Shown here in pieces: positions 8,440 through 17,300 of a stretch of DNA of 64,000 nt. A model generated the notes under the pieces. The model was not told where the DNA came from. It worked only from the letters and a program-made list of their open reading frames with translations, and made no database searches. Source of the stretch: Cephaloticoccus sp. (GTDB taxonomy: Bacteria > Verrucomicrobiota > Verrucomicrobiia > Opitutales > Opitutaceae); assembly GCA_030833445.1 (NCBI GenBank), contig JAURHD010000010.1, positions 1 to 64,000 of the forward strand, written 5' to 3'. Each line of letters begins with the position of its first letter. The stretch's first letter is position 1. The translations under genes were made by a program, and so were the position numbers.

Positions 8440-9408
8440 GTGACCAATCCCGCCTCACGCACCGCCACCATCCTAGCTTTGACCACTATCTATTTGGTGT
8501 GGGGCAGCACCTACCTGGCGATCCGAGTGGCGGTGGAAACCATGCCCCCATTTGCTATGGCGTCCGTTCGATTCTTGATCGCAGGGGCAGCCTTGTTGTT
8601 GTTTCTTCCGCTCCGGGGCGCAGCCAAACCAACCGCGAGTCAGTGGCGAGACAACGCGATCATCGGCACCCTCTTACTACTGGGCGGCAACGGGCTCGTG
8701 GTCTGGGCTGAGCAGTTCATCCCTTCCGGAATCGCAGCCCTGATTATCGGAGTAGGACCGCTATTCATTGTATTGACGGAATGGGCTTGGCCGGGGGGTC
8801 AAAAACCCAGCTTGGTCACATTTGGTGCCTTGCTACTTGGACTCTCGGGCGTCGTCTGGCTGGCCGCGCCATGGACGGATTCCTCGGCAGGCGGATTCCA
8901 TAAAGTCGGTGTGTTGGTCATCTTGTGCTCCTGTGTTTGCTGGGCCATCGGCTCCATTTATTCTCGTCACGCCAAAAACAGTCCCGACCCATTCGTAGCC
9001 GCCGCACAACAGATGATCTGTGGCGGCACGGCTTTGGGTATTACCGCCCTGCTGGCGGGGGATTTCTCTCGCGTCGATTTAGCTGCGATATCCACGCAAT
9101 CATGGCTCGGTTTTGTCTATCTTATCGTAATGGGCTCTCTGGTGGGATTCTCCACGTTTGTGTGGTTGATTAAAAATGTGCCGCCGGCTCTGGCCGCTAC
9201 CTTCGCTTACGTAAACCCCATCGTGGCCGTATTTCTGGGTTGGTTGATTCTGGATGAGACTTTGAACACACGCACCTTGGTCTCCAGTGTGATCATCATC
9301 GCGGCGGTTGTGATTATTACCGCTGAAAGAAACCGCCACCGACTCACGGTTTCACCCCGGCAAACCGTGGGACTCGCAGAAACCCGGAACATGGAAACCA
9401 AATCATGA
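8440..9408 (+). CDS. EamA/DMT-family transporter (YedA-like)
   Basis: This is an inner-membrane protein of 322 residues with about ten hydrophobic segments and two EamA repeats, the drug/metabolite transporter layout. The first repeat opens with TIYLVWGSTYLAIRVAVETMPP, the typical WGSxxxAI signature. The second shows FAYVNPIVAVFLGWLILDE, the conserved end of the second repeat. Substrates of this branch are exported amino acids or other small metabolites, and the actual one is unknown. GTG 8440 is the start, as no ATG lies near the first membrane segment. A hydrophilic tail of about 30 residues ends the protein. Confidence 0.85.
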   Translation: MTNPASRTATILALTTIYLVWGSTYLAIRVAVETMPPFAMASVRFLIAGAALLLFLPLRGAAKPTASQWRDNAIIGTLLLLGGNGLVVWAEQFIPSGIAALIIGVGPLFIVLTEWAWPGGQKPSLVTFGALLLGLSGVVWLAAPWTDSSAGGFHKVGVLVILCSCVCWAIGSIYSRHAKNSPDPFVAAAQQMICGGTALGITALLAGDFSRVDLAAISTQSWLGFVYLIVMGSLVGFSTFVWLIKNVPPALAATFAYVNPIVAVFLGWLILDETLNTRTLVSSVIIIAAVVIITAERNRHRLTVSPRQTVGLAETRNMETKS

Positions 9409-9459
9409 TCGATTTACTGCCGACCTGAGACGCGACTTACCAGGGTTGGGGTAAACCTT

Positions 9460-10227
9460 TCAGGACTGGTTCTTGAGCAATTCCCGCAAGGTGACGGCGT
9501 CACGCAGGAAACTCTCCGGGTCGTCGTTTTCTACGAATTCCAACATCGCATAGCGCTCACCCGGTATCTGGGCGGTCAAGGAAATGAACTTCCCCCAACG
9601 TTCGATCCCTTGCGCCAAAGGCCGCCGGTCTTTGGTCGTCTGCCAATGAAAAACATGCAGGTGGGCCAAGCGGGGCGCGAGCTGCGTCAGACCGGCCAAA
9701 CAGACTTCGTCGGTCATGCCGCCCAACGGTTGCCAATAGGAGTAGAGATTGGGGTGGTCGACTTCCAACAGGAGCCGGCTGGTTGATTCATTGGTATCAG
9801 TCAGAGTCCCACCGTGAAATTCGGTGGCGATGCGCACCCCGGACTTGGCCGCAAGATCGGCAATACGGCGCAAGTCCGCAACCACCCGCCAACGCGCATC
9901 CTCATCGGTCGCGTCCGAACCGGCCGTGCCAGCCCAGACTCGGATCGTGGTCGCACCAAGTTCCATGGCCGTGTCCAACACCTGTTGAAACGGCAACCCG
10001 TTGTCCTCGCTGTGCGCGACTTTGAAGTAGCTTCCGTATGCCGCAACCGCCAGACCCGCTTCATGTGTCATCTCCCTTACTTCCCGTGCCCGGCCCAGGT
10101 CACCGTGGGGGACATGCACATCACCGCCCCACTCGATCCCATGCAAACCCGCCTGCCGCACCAGCGAAACGATCTCGGCAGGAGCTATCTTGCGGAAAGT
10201 GACCGAAACTAGCCCGGAATGAATCAT
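9460..10227 (-). CDS. Sugar phosphate isomerase/epimerase-like TIM-barrel protein
   Basis: The 255-residue protein belongs to the xylose-isomerase-like / AP endonuclease 2 TIM-barrel superfamily. The repeated strand ends show metal-site style segments: GLHGIEWGGDVHV, TTIRVWAG, VRIATEFHGGTLTD, HLHVFHW and YAMLEFVEND. Glu and His residues at these strand ends are expected to bind one divalent metal. Members isomerise or epimerise keto sugars, inositols or hydroxypyruvate-like compounds. The substrate is not deducible. Start ATG 10227 begins MIHSGLVSVTFRK, which fits the first barrel strand; the reading frame extends 16 codons upstream without similarity. It is convergent with the EamA transporter gene. 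Confidence 0.78.
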   Translation of the reverse strand: MIHSGLVSVTFRKIAPAEIVSLVRQAGLHGIEWGGDVHVPHGDLGRAREVREMTHEAGLAVAAYGSYFKVAHSEDNGLPFQQVLDTAMELGATTIRVWAGTAGSDATDEDARWRVVADLRRIADLAAKSGVRIATEFHGGTLTDTNESTSRLLLEVDHPNLYSYWQPLGGMTDEVCLAGLTQLAPRLAHLHVFHWQTTKDRRPLAQGIERWGKFISLTAQIPGERYAMLEFVENDDPESFLRDAVTLRELLKNQS

Positions 10228-10314
10228 GGCAGCTATCGTGTATGCACATCTCGGAAGGCCAAGCCGCATTTGCATGTTTAACCAATATAGCCAATGTGTT
10301 CAGTATACACTCAG

Positions 10315-10744
10315 ATGAAAACGAGCATCCTTATCGTCATGGCGACCCTTCTGCTGTCCGGCTGTAGCACTTTCGAAAAACGAGCCGAGGAGAAAGCTGC
10401 GGTCTATTCGCAACTTGATCCGGCCACACAGGAGAAATTGCGCAAGGGGGTCATCGAAATTGGCAACACGCCCGACATGGTTTTCATCGCCCTTGGCCAG
10501 CCGGACTCCAAATCCGAGCAGATTACGGCCGACCGGCGTGAGGAAACCTGGATCTATAATTCCTACTACACGGAATACAGTGGTTCGGAACACGTGGGCT
10601 ATCGCCGGATACAACCGGATCACAAAATCCTACATCGTTTACTACGAACCGGTGCGGGTGGATGTTTACCGCGATCGGGTTGAAGACCGGATACGAATTA
10701 CATTCCGTGATGGCAAAGTCGCCGTGCTCGAGCAGGCGAAGTAA
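10315..10744 (+). pseudogene. Small lipoprotein, frameshifted by an imperfect 10-bp duplication
   Basis: The product starts with a lipoprotein signal (MKTSILIVMATLLLSGC, lipobox LSGC). An SmpA/OmlA-like core follows: LDPATQEKLRKGVIEIGNTPDMVFIALGQPD. The frame fails after EHVGYRR. The C-terminal part, TKSYIVYYEPVRVDVYRDR to LEQAK, is in the next frame. At 10605-10614 the bases CCGGATACAA precede CCGGATCACAA, an imperfect direct repeat. Deleting 10 bp restores one reading frame through YRRITKSYIVYY and an intact protein of about 139 residues. The event therefore looks like a short tandem duplication. Function is unknown, but the lipobox places it in the envelope. Confidence 0.75.
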
Positions 10745-10810
10745 TTCCCGCGCCGACCCGACTACTCCACGATTGACCAACCGTGAGGGTCGGCATTGTT
10801 TGGGGATCGT

Positions 10811-11071
10811 ATGGCTACCCCTGAAAACCGTCTGGCACACTGGCGGGCCAATTTGCGACTGATTACCTCTCTGCTTTGCATTTGGGCCTTCGTTTCCTTC
10901 GGCTGCTCCATCTTCTTCGTCGACCAACTGGACAAGATTAAGATCGGTGGCTTCAAACTCGGATTCTGGATGGCCCAACAGGGCTCGATCTATGTCTTCG
11001 TGCTGCTGATCGCGTATTATGCGTGGCGCATGAACCGGATCGATAAGCAATACCAGGTGCACGAGGACTAA
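10811..11071 (+). CDS. DUF4212 small subunit of a sodium/solute symporter
   Basis: This 86-residue inner-membrane protein has two transmembrane helices (about residues 17-37 and 55-75) separated by a short loop carrying KIGGFKLGFWMAQQG. That pattern marks the DUF4212 family, the small partner encoded before VC_2705-type sodium:solute symporters. It precedes the large subunit by 44 bp on the same strand, the standard arrangement. ATG 10811 is used because the family starts with a short ENRLAHW-like segment before the first helix. Its role is presumed to be assembly or stability of the symporter. Confidence 0.85.
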   Translation: MATPENRLAHWRANLRLITSLLCIWAFVSFGCSIFFVDQLDKIKIGGFKLGFWMAQQGSIYVFVLLIAYYAWRMNRIDKQYQVHED

Positions 11072-11115
11072 GCCCGCGCCGACCAACCCGCTTCAAGCAA
11101 CCCCATTACCCCACC

Positions 11116-12846
11116 ATGACTGTTCAGCACTGGACGTTCCTAATCGTCGGCATCTCCTTCGCGCTCTACCTTTACATCGCCTGGCGCTCCCGTGCGAGTT
11201 CGACGAGTGAGTTTTACGTTTCAGGATCGTCAGTGCATCCCGTGCACAACGGCATGGCCACGGCCGCCGACTGGATGAGCGCAGCCTCCTTCATCTCCAT
11301 GGCCGGATTGATTTCCTTTATGGGACGTGACGGCGGGGTCTATCTCATGGGTTGGACGGGAGGTTATGTCCTGCTCGCGCTCCTACTCGCGCCATACCTC
11401 AGAAAATTCGGCAAGTTCACCGTTCCCAACTTCGTGGGCGACCGCTACTATTCCCAATTCGCCCGCTTGGTCGCCGTCCTTTGCGCGATCATGATTTCAT
11501 TTACGTATGTAGCCGGTCAAATGCGCGGAGTAGGCATCGTTTTTTCACGCTTTCTGGAAGTTCCGATCAATACCGGCGTGATCATCGGCACGTTCATCGT
11601 GTTCTGTTACGCCGTCTTCGGCGGCATGAAGGGCATCACCTATACTCAGGTCGCCCAATATTGCGTGCTGATTTTCGCCTATTTGGTCCCGGCCATATTC
11701 ATCACCATCCTGATGACCGGAAATGTAATTCCGCAAATCGGTTTCGGTGCCGCGCTGAGTGATGGCAGCGGGGTTCACTTGCTCGACAAACTGGACGGAC
11801 TGAGCACCGAACTCGGTTTTGCGGCTTACACTTCCGGCGTGCGCCCCACCATCGATGTAGCTGCCATCACCCTCGCCTTGATGGTCGGCACCGCAGGCCT
11901 GCCTCATGTCATCGTGCGATTTTACACCGTGCCGAGCGTCAAGGCTGCACGCGCCTCTGCATTCTGGGCGATTCTCTTTATCGCCCTGCTCTACACCACC
12001 GCACCAGCCATCGCGGCATTTGCCCGCACCAATCTCCTGAACACGGTCAACAATGCAACCTATGCCGAAGTCCCGGAATGGTTCAACAATTGGGAAAAGA
12101 CCGGCTTGATCAGTTTTGAGGACAAGAACGGCGATGGCCGCATCCAATACTACAACGACAAGAGCACCGACGAAGCCTTCCTGGCCAAGGCCAGCGCCGC
12201 CGGTTGGAACGGCAACGAACTCACCATCGACCGCGACATCATGGTCCTCGCCAATCCTGAAATTGCCCGGCTGCCCAACTGGGTGATCGGCCTGGTGGCC
12301 GCCGGTGCACTGGCTGCGGCACTTTCCACCGCCGCGGGCCTGCTGTTGGTTATCTCCACCGCTTTCGCCCATGATTTCGTCAAATGCTGGGCCAAACCTG
12401 GTATCAGCGAAAAAGGCGAACTCACGTGTGCACGCATCGCCGCCGGTGCCGCCGTAATTGTAGCCGCCTATTTCGGGATCAACCCACCCGGGTTTGTGGC
12501 CCAAGTTGTCGCGTTTGCCTTCGGCTTGGCGGCTGCGTCGTTCTTCCCCGCCATCATCATGGGTGTTTTCCAAAAGCGCATGAACCGCGAAGGGGCGGTG
12601 AGTGGCATGGTCGTAGGCATCGTATTTACCGCCGCCTACATCATCTGGTTTAAATTTGTGCACCCCGAACAAAATAATGCCGCCCATTGGTGGTTCGGCA
12701 TATCACCGGAAGGCATCGGTTCACTCGGCATGGTGCTCAATATCGTGGTGGCGCAAGTCATATCGAAATTCACCGCCCCACCACCCGCCGATGTGCAGGA
12801 TATTGTGGACCACATCCGCTTCCCACGCGACATGCGCGTCAAGTGA
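11116..12846 (+). CDS. Sodium:solute symporter large subunit (VC_2705 subfamily, ActP-like)
   Basis: The 576-residue inner-membrane protein of the SSS family has about 13 transmembrane segments. It shows ATAADWMSAASFISMAGLI near the N-terminus, GGMKGITYTQVAQY and GTAGLPHVIVRFYTV, all typical of acetate/monocarboxylate symporters. A hydrophilic insert at residues 318-375 contains D336-KNGDGRIQYYN, an EF-hand-like calcium loop with Asp/Asn at positions 1, 3, 5 and 12. Together with the DUF4212 subunit immediately upstream it should import a small organic acid with Na+. Acetate is the usual guess, but the substrate is not visible. Confidence 0.88.
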   Translation: MTVQHWTFLIVGISFALYLYIAWRSRASSTSEFYVSGSSVHPVHNGMATAADWMSAASFISMAGLISFMGRDGGVYLMGWTGGYVLLALLLAPYLRKFGKFTVPNFVGDRYYSQFARLVAVLCAIMISFTYVAGQMRGVGIVFSRFLEVPINTGVIIGTFIVFCYAVFGGMKGITYTQVAQYCVLIFAYLVPAIFITILMTGNVIPQIGFGAALSDGSGVHLLDKLDGLSTELGFAAYTSGVRPTIDVAAITLALMVGTAGLPHVIVRFYTVPSVKAARASAFWAILFIALLYTTAPAIAAFARTNLLNTVNNATYAEVPEWFNNWEKTGLISFEDKNGDGRIQYYNDKSTDEAFLAKASAAGWNGNELTIDRDIMVLANPEIARLPNWVIGLVAAGALAAALSTAAGLLLVISTAFAHDFVKCWAKPGISEKGELTCARIAAGAAVIVAAYFGINPPGFVAQVVAFAFGLAAASFFPAIIMGVFQKRMNREGAVSGMVVGIVFTAAYIIWFKFVHPEQNNAAHWWFGISPEGIGSLGMVLNIVVAQVISKFTAPPPADVQDIVDHIRFPRDMRVK

Positions 12847-12850
12847 TCCG

Positions 12851-13879
12851 TTAATGCGCGGCTTCGGGGAATGGCGACAGCGTTTCGCTCTTTAATCCCC
12901 GGTTCATGAGGGCATGCAGTGCTGCCGCAGGTGCCTTGCCTTCAAACAGGATCGAATGGATTTCCTGCAGGATGGGTGCATCAATGCCCCGTACCGTGCA
13001 AAGACCGGCAAATGCCTGCGTTGTCTTGTAGCCTTCGACCACAGTTTTGCGCTTGGCGATAAGATCGGCCGCCTTGGCCCCTGCACCAATGAGCTCCCCG
13101 AACTGGCGGTTTCTACTCCACTCTCCATGGCACGTCGCCACTAAGTCTCCGAATCCGCTCAGCCCATAAAAGGTCTCAGCATGGGCACCCAATGCGACTC
13201 CGACCCGCACCATCTCCGCCAAGGCTCGGGTCAACAAAGCCGACTTGGCATTATCGCCTAGTTTGAGGCCGTCGCAACAACCCGCCGCAATGGCGTAGAT
13301 GTTCTTCAAGCACCCCCCGAGCTCGGCCCCAGCCAAGTCCCCGCTGGTATAAACCCGCAACATCGGGCTGCTGAGGGCGGCCTGCACACTTTTTAAATCC
13401 ACGTCAGCTTGGGGCGTAGCCATCACCATTGCCGCCGGTAGCTTCATCGCAACACCCTCGGCGTTGGTTGGTCCGGTCAGGGAACCCACGGTTACTGCCG
13501 GGAAAACCTCGGCAATTACCTCTGAAGGGCGCTTATGGGTCTGCAACTCCAGCCCTTTGACCAGACTCAAGACCAGACTGAATTGCACGGCTTCATTGGT
13601 AGCGGCACGAACCCGAAGGCACGTTTCCCTGAGTGACTGGGAAGGACAGGCCAGCAGCACGATATCCGCGTCCCCCAAAGCGACCGACAGATCCGACGTG
13701 ATCACGAGATTATCGGGGAAAGTGATACCAGGCAGGTAGTCCGTATTTTCACGGGCGGTCAGCATCGCCCCGGTATGCTCCGCCCGCCGCGGCACCAAGC
13801 TTACCGGATGGCCACACCGAGCCAAGTGCACCGCAAATGCAGTGCCCCATGCGCCGGCTCCTATGACCACAAAGTTCAT
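12851..13879 (-). CDS. gpsA: Glycerol-3-phosphate dehydrogenase (NAD(P)+)
   Basis: The 342-residue cytosolic enzyme reduces dihydroxyacetone phosphate to sn-glycerol 3-phosphate for phospholipid synthesis. The N-terminal VIGAGAWGTAFAVHLA is the dinucleotide-binding loop. GSLTGPTNAEGVA, GCLKNIYAIAAGCCDGL (with the catalytic lysine) and YGLSGFGDLVATC match the conserved GpsA motifs. Length agrees with the family. It ends four bases from the symporter stop, so the two genes converge with essentially no spacer and no obvious terminator. Confidence 0.92.
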   Translation of the reverse strand: MNFVVIGAGAWGTAFAVHLARCGHPVSLVPRRAEHTGAMLTARENTDYLPGITFPDNLVITSDLSVALGDADIVLLACPSQSLRETCLRVRAATNEAVQFSLVLSLVKGLELQTHKRPSEVIAEVFPAVTVGSLTGPTNAEGVAMKLPAAMVMATPQADVDLKSVQAALSSPMLRVYTSGDLAGAELGGCLKNIYAIAAGCCDGLKLGDNAKSALLTRALAEMVRVGVALGAHAETFYGLSGFGDLVATCHGEWSRNRQFGELIGAGAKAADLIAKRKTVVEGYKTTQAFAGLCTVRGIDAPILQEIHSILFEGKAPAAALHALMNRGLKSETLSPFPEAAH

Positions 13880-13953
13880 AACTAGGGTTAATCAGGGATT
13901 AACTGAGTCGGCACGGATATTTTTCGTGTTCAGGCTGAGGTCGCAAAACCCGA

Positions 13954-15255
13954 TTACAGAAATGCCGGGATGCGCTCGTTGGCAATCAGCTGCTCAAAAG
14001 TCTCCCGGGCCGAAATCAATTCGAACGAACTTCCCTTGACGAGCACTTCGGCGGGCAGCAACCGCGAGTTGTAACGACTCGCCATGCTATAGCCATAGGC
14101 GCCAGCACTCATTAAAGCCAGCGTCTCACCTTCGCCGACCTCCTGCAGCTGATAATCATGCGCAAAACAATCACTGCTTTCGCAAATCGGTCCCACGACA
14201 TCCGCGACCATGGCCCGGCGTGAAGTATCGCGATGGAGCGGGACAATTTCGTGATACCCTTCATACATCGCAGGTCGAATGAGGTCGTTCATCCCGGCGT
14301 CGACCACGAGAAAGTTCTTACCCGAAGCCCGTTTAAGATACTCCACCTGGGTGAGCAGGATACCGGCATTGCCTACCATAAAACGGCCGTGCTCGAGAAG
14401 TATTTTGAGCCCCAACGGTTCCAAAAGAGGGGTCAAAGCGGCTCCATAACTTTCCGGCGTTATGGGTCGCTGGGCCTGGTCACGCCGCTCCCACCACTCT
14501 GCCCGGCCGCTGGCGAGGGCATCCTGATAGACGATACCCATGCCACCACCGATCGAGAAATACCCGATGTCATGACTGCGTTTCAGTTCAGACACAAACG
14601 GCAGCACTTTCTGCACGGCTTCCACAAAGGGCCCGGTCGCGGTCAATTGTGAACCGATATGCATCTGCACACCCTTGAGCGCCACATGCTTGAGCTTGGC
14701 TACCGCCTCATGAACCAAAGAAGCCTGCGCCAGAGAAATGCCGAACTTGTTGCCACTTTTGCCCGTGGTGATTTTCGCGTGGGTGCGAGCATCGACATCG
14801 GGATTGATCCGGATCGCGACTGGAGCGACCCGTCCGAGCGTCCCGGCTACATGGTTGATGCGGACCAACTCGGGCTCGCTTTCAACGTGAAACGCGAAAA
14901 CACCATTTTCCAAAGCCAGTCGGATTTCATCCTCCGATTTGCCCACGCCGGCAAAAACGCTGCGTTGTAAATCCCCCCCCGCCGCAACGACCCGGCGAAT
15001 CTCCCCTCCGCTGACCAAGTCATACCCCGCCCCAAGATTGTGGAGATGCCGCAAAATGGCCAAGTTCGAGTTGGCTTTCATCGCATAACATATCTGCACA
15101 TCGAGCCCGGGGAACCCGGCCAGCAATCGGCGGTAATTGCTCTCAATCGTGGCTGCACTATAAACGTAGGTCGGCGTGCCGTAGAGACTCGCAACGGCAG
15201 CCAGATCGACCGATTCGCAGTGGAGGTTTTGATCGATGTAAGCGAAGTGATGCAT
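13954..15255 (-). CDS. lysA: Diaminopimelate decarboxylase
   Basis: This PLP enzyme of 433 residues carries out the last step of lysine synthesis, meso-diaminopimelate to lysine. It is a fold-type III decarboxylase. The PLP lysine is in CYAMKANSNLAILRHL (near residue 60). The glycine-rich FSIGGGMGIVYQ, EHGRFMVGNAGILLTQV and VVGPICESSDCFA (catalytic Cys) follow in order, and GAYGYSMASRYNSR closes the domain. Start ATG 15255 begins right at the MHHFAYIDQNLHCE segment. The gene lies downstream of gpsA's start with a 74-bp gap on the same strand. Confidence 0.93.
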   Translation of the reverse strand: MHHFAYIDQNLHCESVDLAAVASLYGTPTYVYSAATIESNYRRLLAGFPGLDVQICYAMKANSNLAILRHLHNLGAGYDLVSGGEIRRVVAAGGDLQRSVFAGVGKSEDEIRLALENGVFAFHVESEPELVRINHVAGTLGRVAPVAIRINPDVDARTHAKITTGKSGNKFGISLAQASLVHEAVAKLKHVALKGVQMHIGSQLTATGPFVEAVQKVLPFVSELKRSHDIGYFSIGGGMGIVYQDALASGRAEWWERRDQAQRPITPESYGAALTPLLEPLGLKILLEHGRFMVGNAGILLTQVEYLKRASGKNFLVVDAGMNDLIRPAMYEGYHEIVPLHRDTSRRAMVADVVGPICESSDCFAHDYQLQEVGEGETLALMSAGAYGYSMASRYNSRLLPAEVLVKGSSFELISARETFEQLIANERIPAFL

Positions 15256-15445
15256 GACCGCGGAGAGAAAATGATGTCAAAAGCCTGCCGTTGGCGAGTT
15301 TGACCTTGAAATTTCCCGGGCAAATTTTGCCAATGGGCATACTGTGTGGCGCGTCGTGAAAAATCTTCTCCATCGACCCACTATTCGAATGGGTATGGCC
15401 CGGGATAGTCGTGGACACTTGCGCGATCCACGGTTCGTCAGCTTC

Positions 15446-15598
15446 ATGGCCCAGACTAATCGTAAGACTCTGGACACCAATTTCCATGATATGGTTATCC
15501 GGGGACGTCGCCTGCTAAGGCACGGTCTGGTCCTGCTGGTTGCGGTAGGATTCGCTTGGGTGGTGATCGAGAGTGCCAAGGCGCTTTCGGTATTCTGA
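15446..15598 (+). CDS. Small single-span membrane protein
   Basis: The 50-residue protein has a polar basic N-terminal half (RKTLDTNFHDMVIRGRRLLR) and one C-terminal hydrophobic helix (HGLVLLVAVGFAWVVIES). Positive residues before the helix suggest a cytoplasmic N-terminus. I recognise no family. The ATG at 15446 gives a compact product, while an upstream GTG at 15344 would add an unremarkable stretch. It precedes the LEA14-like lipoprotein gene by 46 bp on the same strand and may share its transcript. The 190 bp between the lysA start and this gene show nothing further. Confidence 0.45.
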   Translation: MAQTNRKTLDTNFHDMVIRGRRLLRHGLVLLVAVGFAWVVIESAKALSVF

Positions 15599-15644
15599 GA
15601 ATCTCTCATCCGCAGTCTTGCGGTCGGTCAGACCGACCGTTGTC

Positions 15645-16127
15645 ATGAGCCCCATGATAACTGCACGACTCATTTCTGTATTTGCCTTGGGCTTTGCTCT
15701 CTTGCTGGCGGGTTGCCAAACGCGCTCAAGCATTGGTGAAATTTCGGTCACGGTGGTCGATTTCCAGCCCACTGGCAGTTCACTCGCAGAAGCCCGGGCC
15801 ATCATGGCCCTGCGGTTTATCAACGAGAATCTAGCCCCGGTGGCTTTTACGAGTTCCACCCACAAACTCTACCTTAACGGCACCTACGTCGGCAAAGTCC
15901 TCAACAACCAGGCGGTGGGGATCCCCGCCGCCAACACCAGCACTGTGGATGTGGCCGTATTTTTTGAAAATCCGGGCTTGGTCCGTCAACTGGCCGGCAG
16001 TAGTGACGGCCACGCTGTTAGCTACCGCCTCACCAGCTCGATGGAATATCAACGCGGTGATCAAACGGAAACCATCAAAGCTGATACTTCCGGCAGCGTG
16101 GATTTGACCCCATTGCTGGGTAAATGA
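15645..16127 (+). CDS. LEA14/WHy-domain-like lipoprotein
   Basis: The 160-residue product begins with a lipoprotein signal peptide ending in LLLAGC. The mature part looks like a WHy/LEA14-type immunoglobulin-like beta sandwich: SVTVVDFQPTGSSLAEARAIMALRFINEN, followed by TSSTHKLYLNGTYVGKVLN and alternating hydrophobic strands. Bacterial members sit in the periplasm as lipoproteins and are linked to stress tolerance, but their task is not established. ATG 15645 was chosen as the start immediately before the signal; ATG 15654 is also possible. A stem-loop follows 10 bp after the stop. Confidence 0.7.
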   Translation: MSPMITARLISVFALGFALLLAGCQTRSSIGEISVTVVDFQPTGSSLAEARAIMALRFINENLAPVAFTSSTHKLYLNGTYVGKVLNNQAVGIPAANTSTVDVAVFFENPGLVRQLAGSSDGHAVSYRLTSSMEYQRGDQTETIKADTSGSVDLTPLLGK

Positions 16128-16137
16128 GATAAAAAAA

Positions 16138-16164
16138 GCGGTCCCCACCAAAGGCAGGGACCGC
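16138..16164 (-). terminator. Rho-independent terminator
   Basis: GCGGTCCC at 16138-16145 pairs perfectly with GGGACCGC at 16157-16164. On the minus strand the stem is followed by seven T residues (the A-run at 16131-16137), so it terminates the small membrane-protein gene that ends at 16187. It could also weakly stop the lipoprotein gene arriving from the left. Confidence 0.85.
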
Positions 16165-16186
16165 TTCCAGTGCAGATCGTCGGGGA

Positions 16187-16357
16187 TCAGACCGCCGACC
16201 CGAAATAGGTAATCCGGGCAGGGGCGTAATCGTTGCACGCCATTCCAAGAATGGTGGCTCCGATGAATACTCCGAAGACGGCCATCAAGCTGGCGCCGAT
16301 GGCAAGAGCGGCGAAACCGCTGATTAGGATAAAGCTGAGATATAGATTCGTTTTCAT
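16187..16357 (-). CDS. Small hydrophobic membrane protein
   Basis: The 56-residue protein is almost entirely two hydrophobic helices: LYLSFILISGFAALAIGASL and MAVFGVFIGATILGMAC, followed by a polar tail NDYAPARITYFGSAV. No family is recognised. ATG 16357 starts just before the first helix; an in-frame ATG at 16378 would add seven residues. It has its own terminator directly downstream and lies beyond the sdhB stop on the same strand, but 120 bp separate them, so it is probably an independent unit. Confidence 0.6.
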   Translation of the reverse strand: MKTNLYLSFILISGFAALAIGASLMAVFGVFIGATILGMACNDYAPARITYFGSAV

Positions 16358-16478
16358 GGCTGATAGGTTTGTTGCCATGAGAACGCAGATCACCCCACGA
16401 AAGTTGCAGAAAATTTCGTGCCGACGCATTCGCGCCCATTCTTATCCGCAAAGCAGCCCTAACTGCGCACCTACAATC

Positions 16479-17282
16479 TCAGTCACCGGCCGCGTTAGAA
16501 TTCATCTTAAAGGCACCATGAAATGATGCCTTGATGTAATCCCGGTTCATGCGGGCAATGAAATCGTGGGATATCAGCTTGGGGCAGGCCGCACTGCACT
16601 CGTATTGATTGGTGCAATTGCCGAAACCGGCTTCATCCATCGTCTGCACCATGGCCAGCACGCGTGATTCGCGCTCGGGCTGGCCTTGGGGCATCAGACC
16701 GAGGTGAGAAACCTTGGCAGCCACAAAAAGCATTGCACTGGAATTCTTACAGGCCGCCACGCAGGCGCCGCAACCGATGCAGGTGGCCGCGTCCATGGCC
16801 AGATCCGCATCTCCCTTGGGCACGGGTATGGAGTTCGCATCGGGTGCCGCACCGGTGCGCACACTGATGTAGCCGCCCGACTGCTGAATCTTATCAAAGG
16901 CACTGCGATCCACCACGAGGTCCTTGATCAACGGAAAGGCTGCTGCACGGAATGGTTCGACGGTGATCACATCGCCATCCTTGAAGCTGCGCATGTAAAG
17001 CTGGCAGGTGGCGATGCCGCGGCCCGGACCGTGCGGCTTGCCATTGATGGTGCACGAACAAGTGCCGCAAATTCCTTCCCGGCAATCGTGGGCAAAAGCA
17101 ATCGGTTCCTCCCCATTGGCGGTGAGCTCGTCGTTCACGACATCAAGCATCTCCAGGAACGACATGTTGGGGTTCAAATCATGCGCCGGGTATTCCTTGA
17201 ACTGGCCGGATTGGCCCGGTCCGGCCTGACGCCAGACGCGCAAGGTAACGTTAAAAGTCTTGGTGCTATTTTCGGCGACCAT
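16479..17282 (-). CDS. sdhB: Succinate dehydrogenase / fumarate reductase iron-sulfur subunit
   Basis: The 267-residue subunit carries electrons from the flavoprotein to the membrane cytochrome. The plant-type [2Fe-2S] ligands are in [11 protein letters not shown] plus a later Cys in GRGIATC. The C-terminal ferredoxin part has [17 protein letters not shown] and CSAACPK, supplying ligands for the [4Fe-4S] and [3Fe-4S] clusters. The insertion-containing C-terminal half and the order sdhC-sdhA-sdhB resemble the Bacteroidetes/epsilonproteobacterial type. It starts 18 bp after the sdhA stop and is the last gene of the operon. Confidence 0.93.
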   Translation of the reverse strand: MVAENSTKTFNVTLRVWRQAGPGQSGQFKEYPAHDLNPNMSFLEMLDVVNDELTANGEEPIAFAHDCREGICGTCSCTINGKPHGPGRGIATCQLYMRSFKDGDVITVEPFRAAAFPLIKDLVVDRSAFDKIQQSGGYISVRTGAAPDANSIPVPKGDADLAMDAATCIGCGACVAACKNSSAMLFVAAKVSHLGLMPQGQPERESRVLAMVQTMDEAGFGNCTNQYECSAACPKLISHDFIARMNRDYIKASFHGAFKMNSNAAGD

Positions 17283-17300
17283 GGTGTAAATTCCTCGAGC

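Noticed and set aside
11545-12687. A long minus-strand frame of 380 codons
   Set aside because: It mirrors the symporter gene, is Gly/Asp/His-rich and has no domain; the symporter is clear on the other strand.
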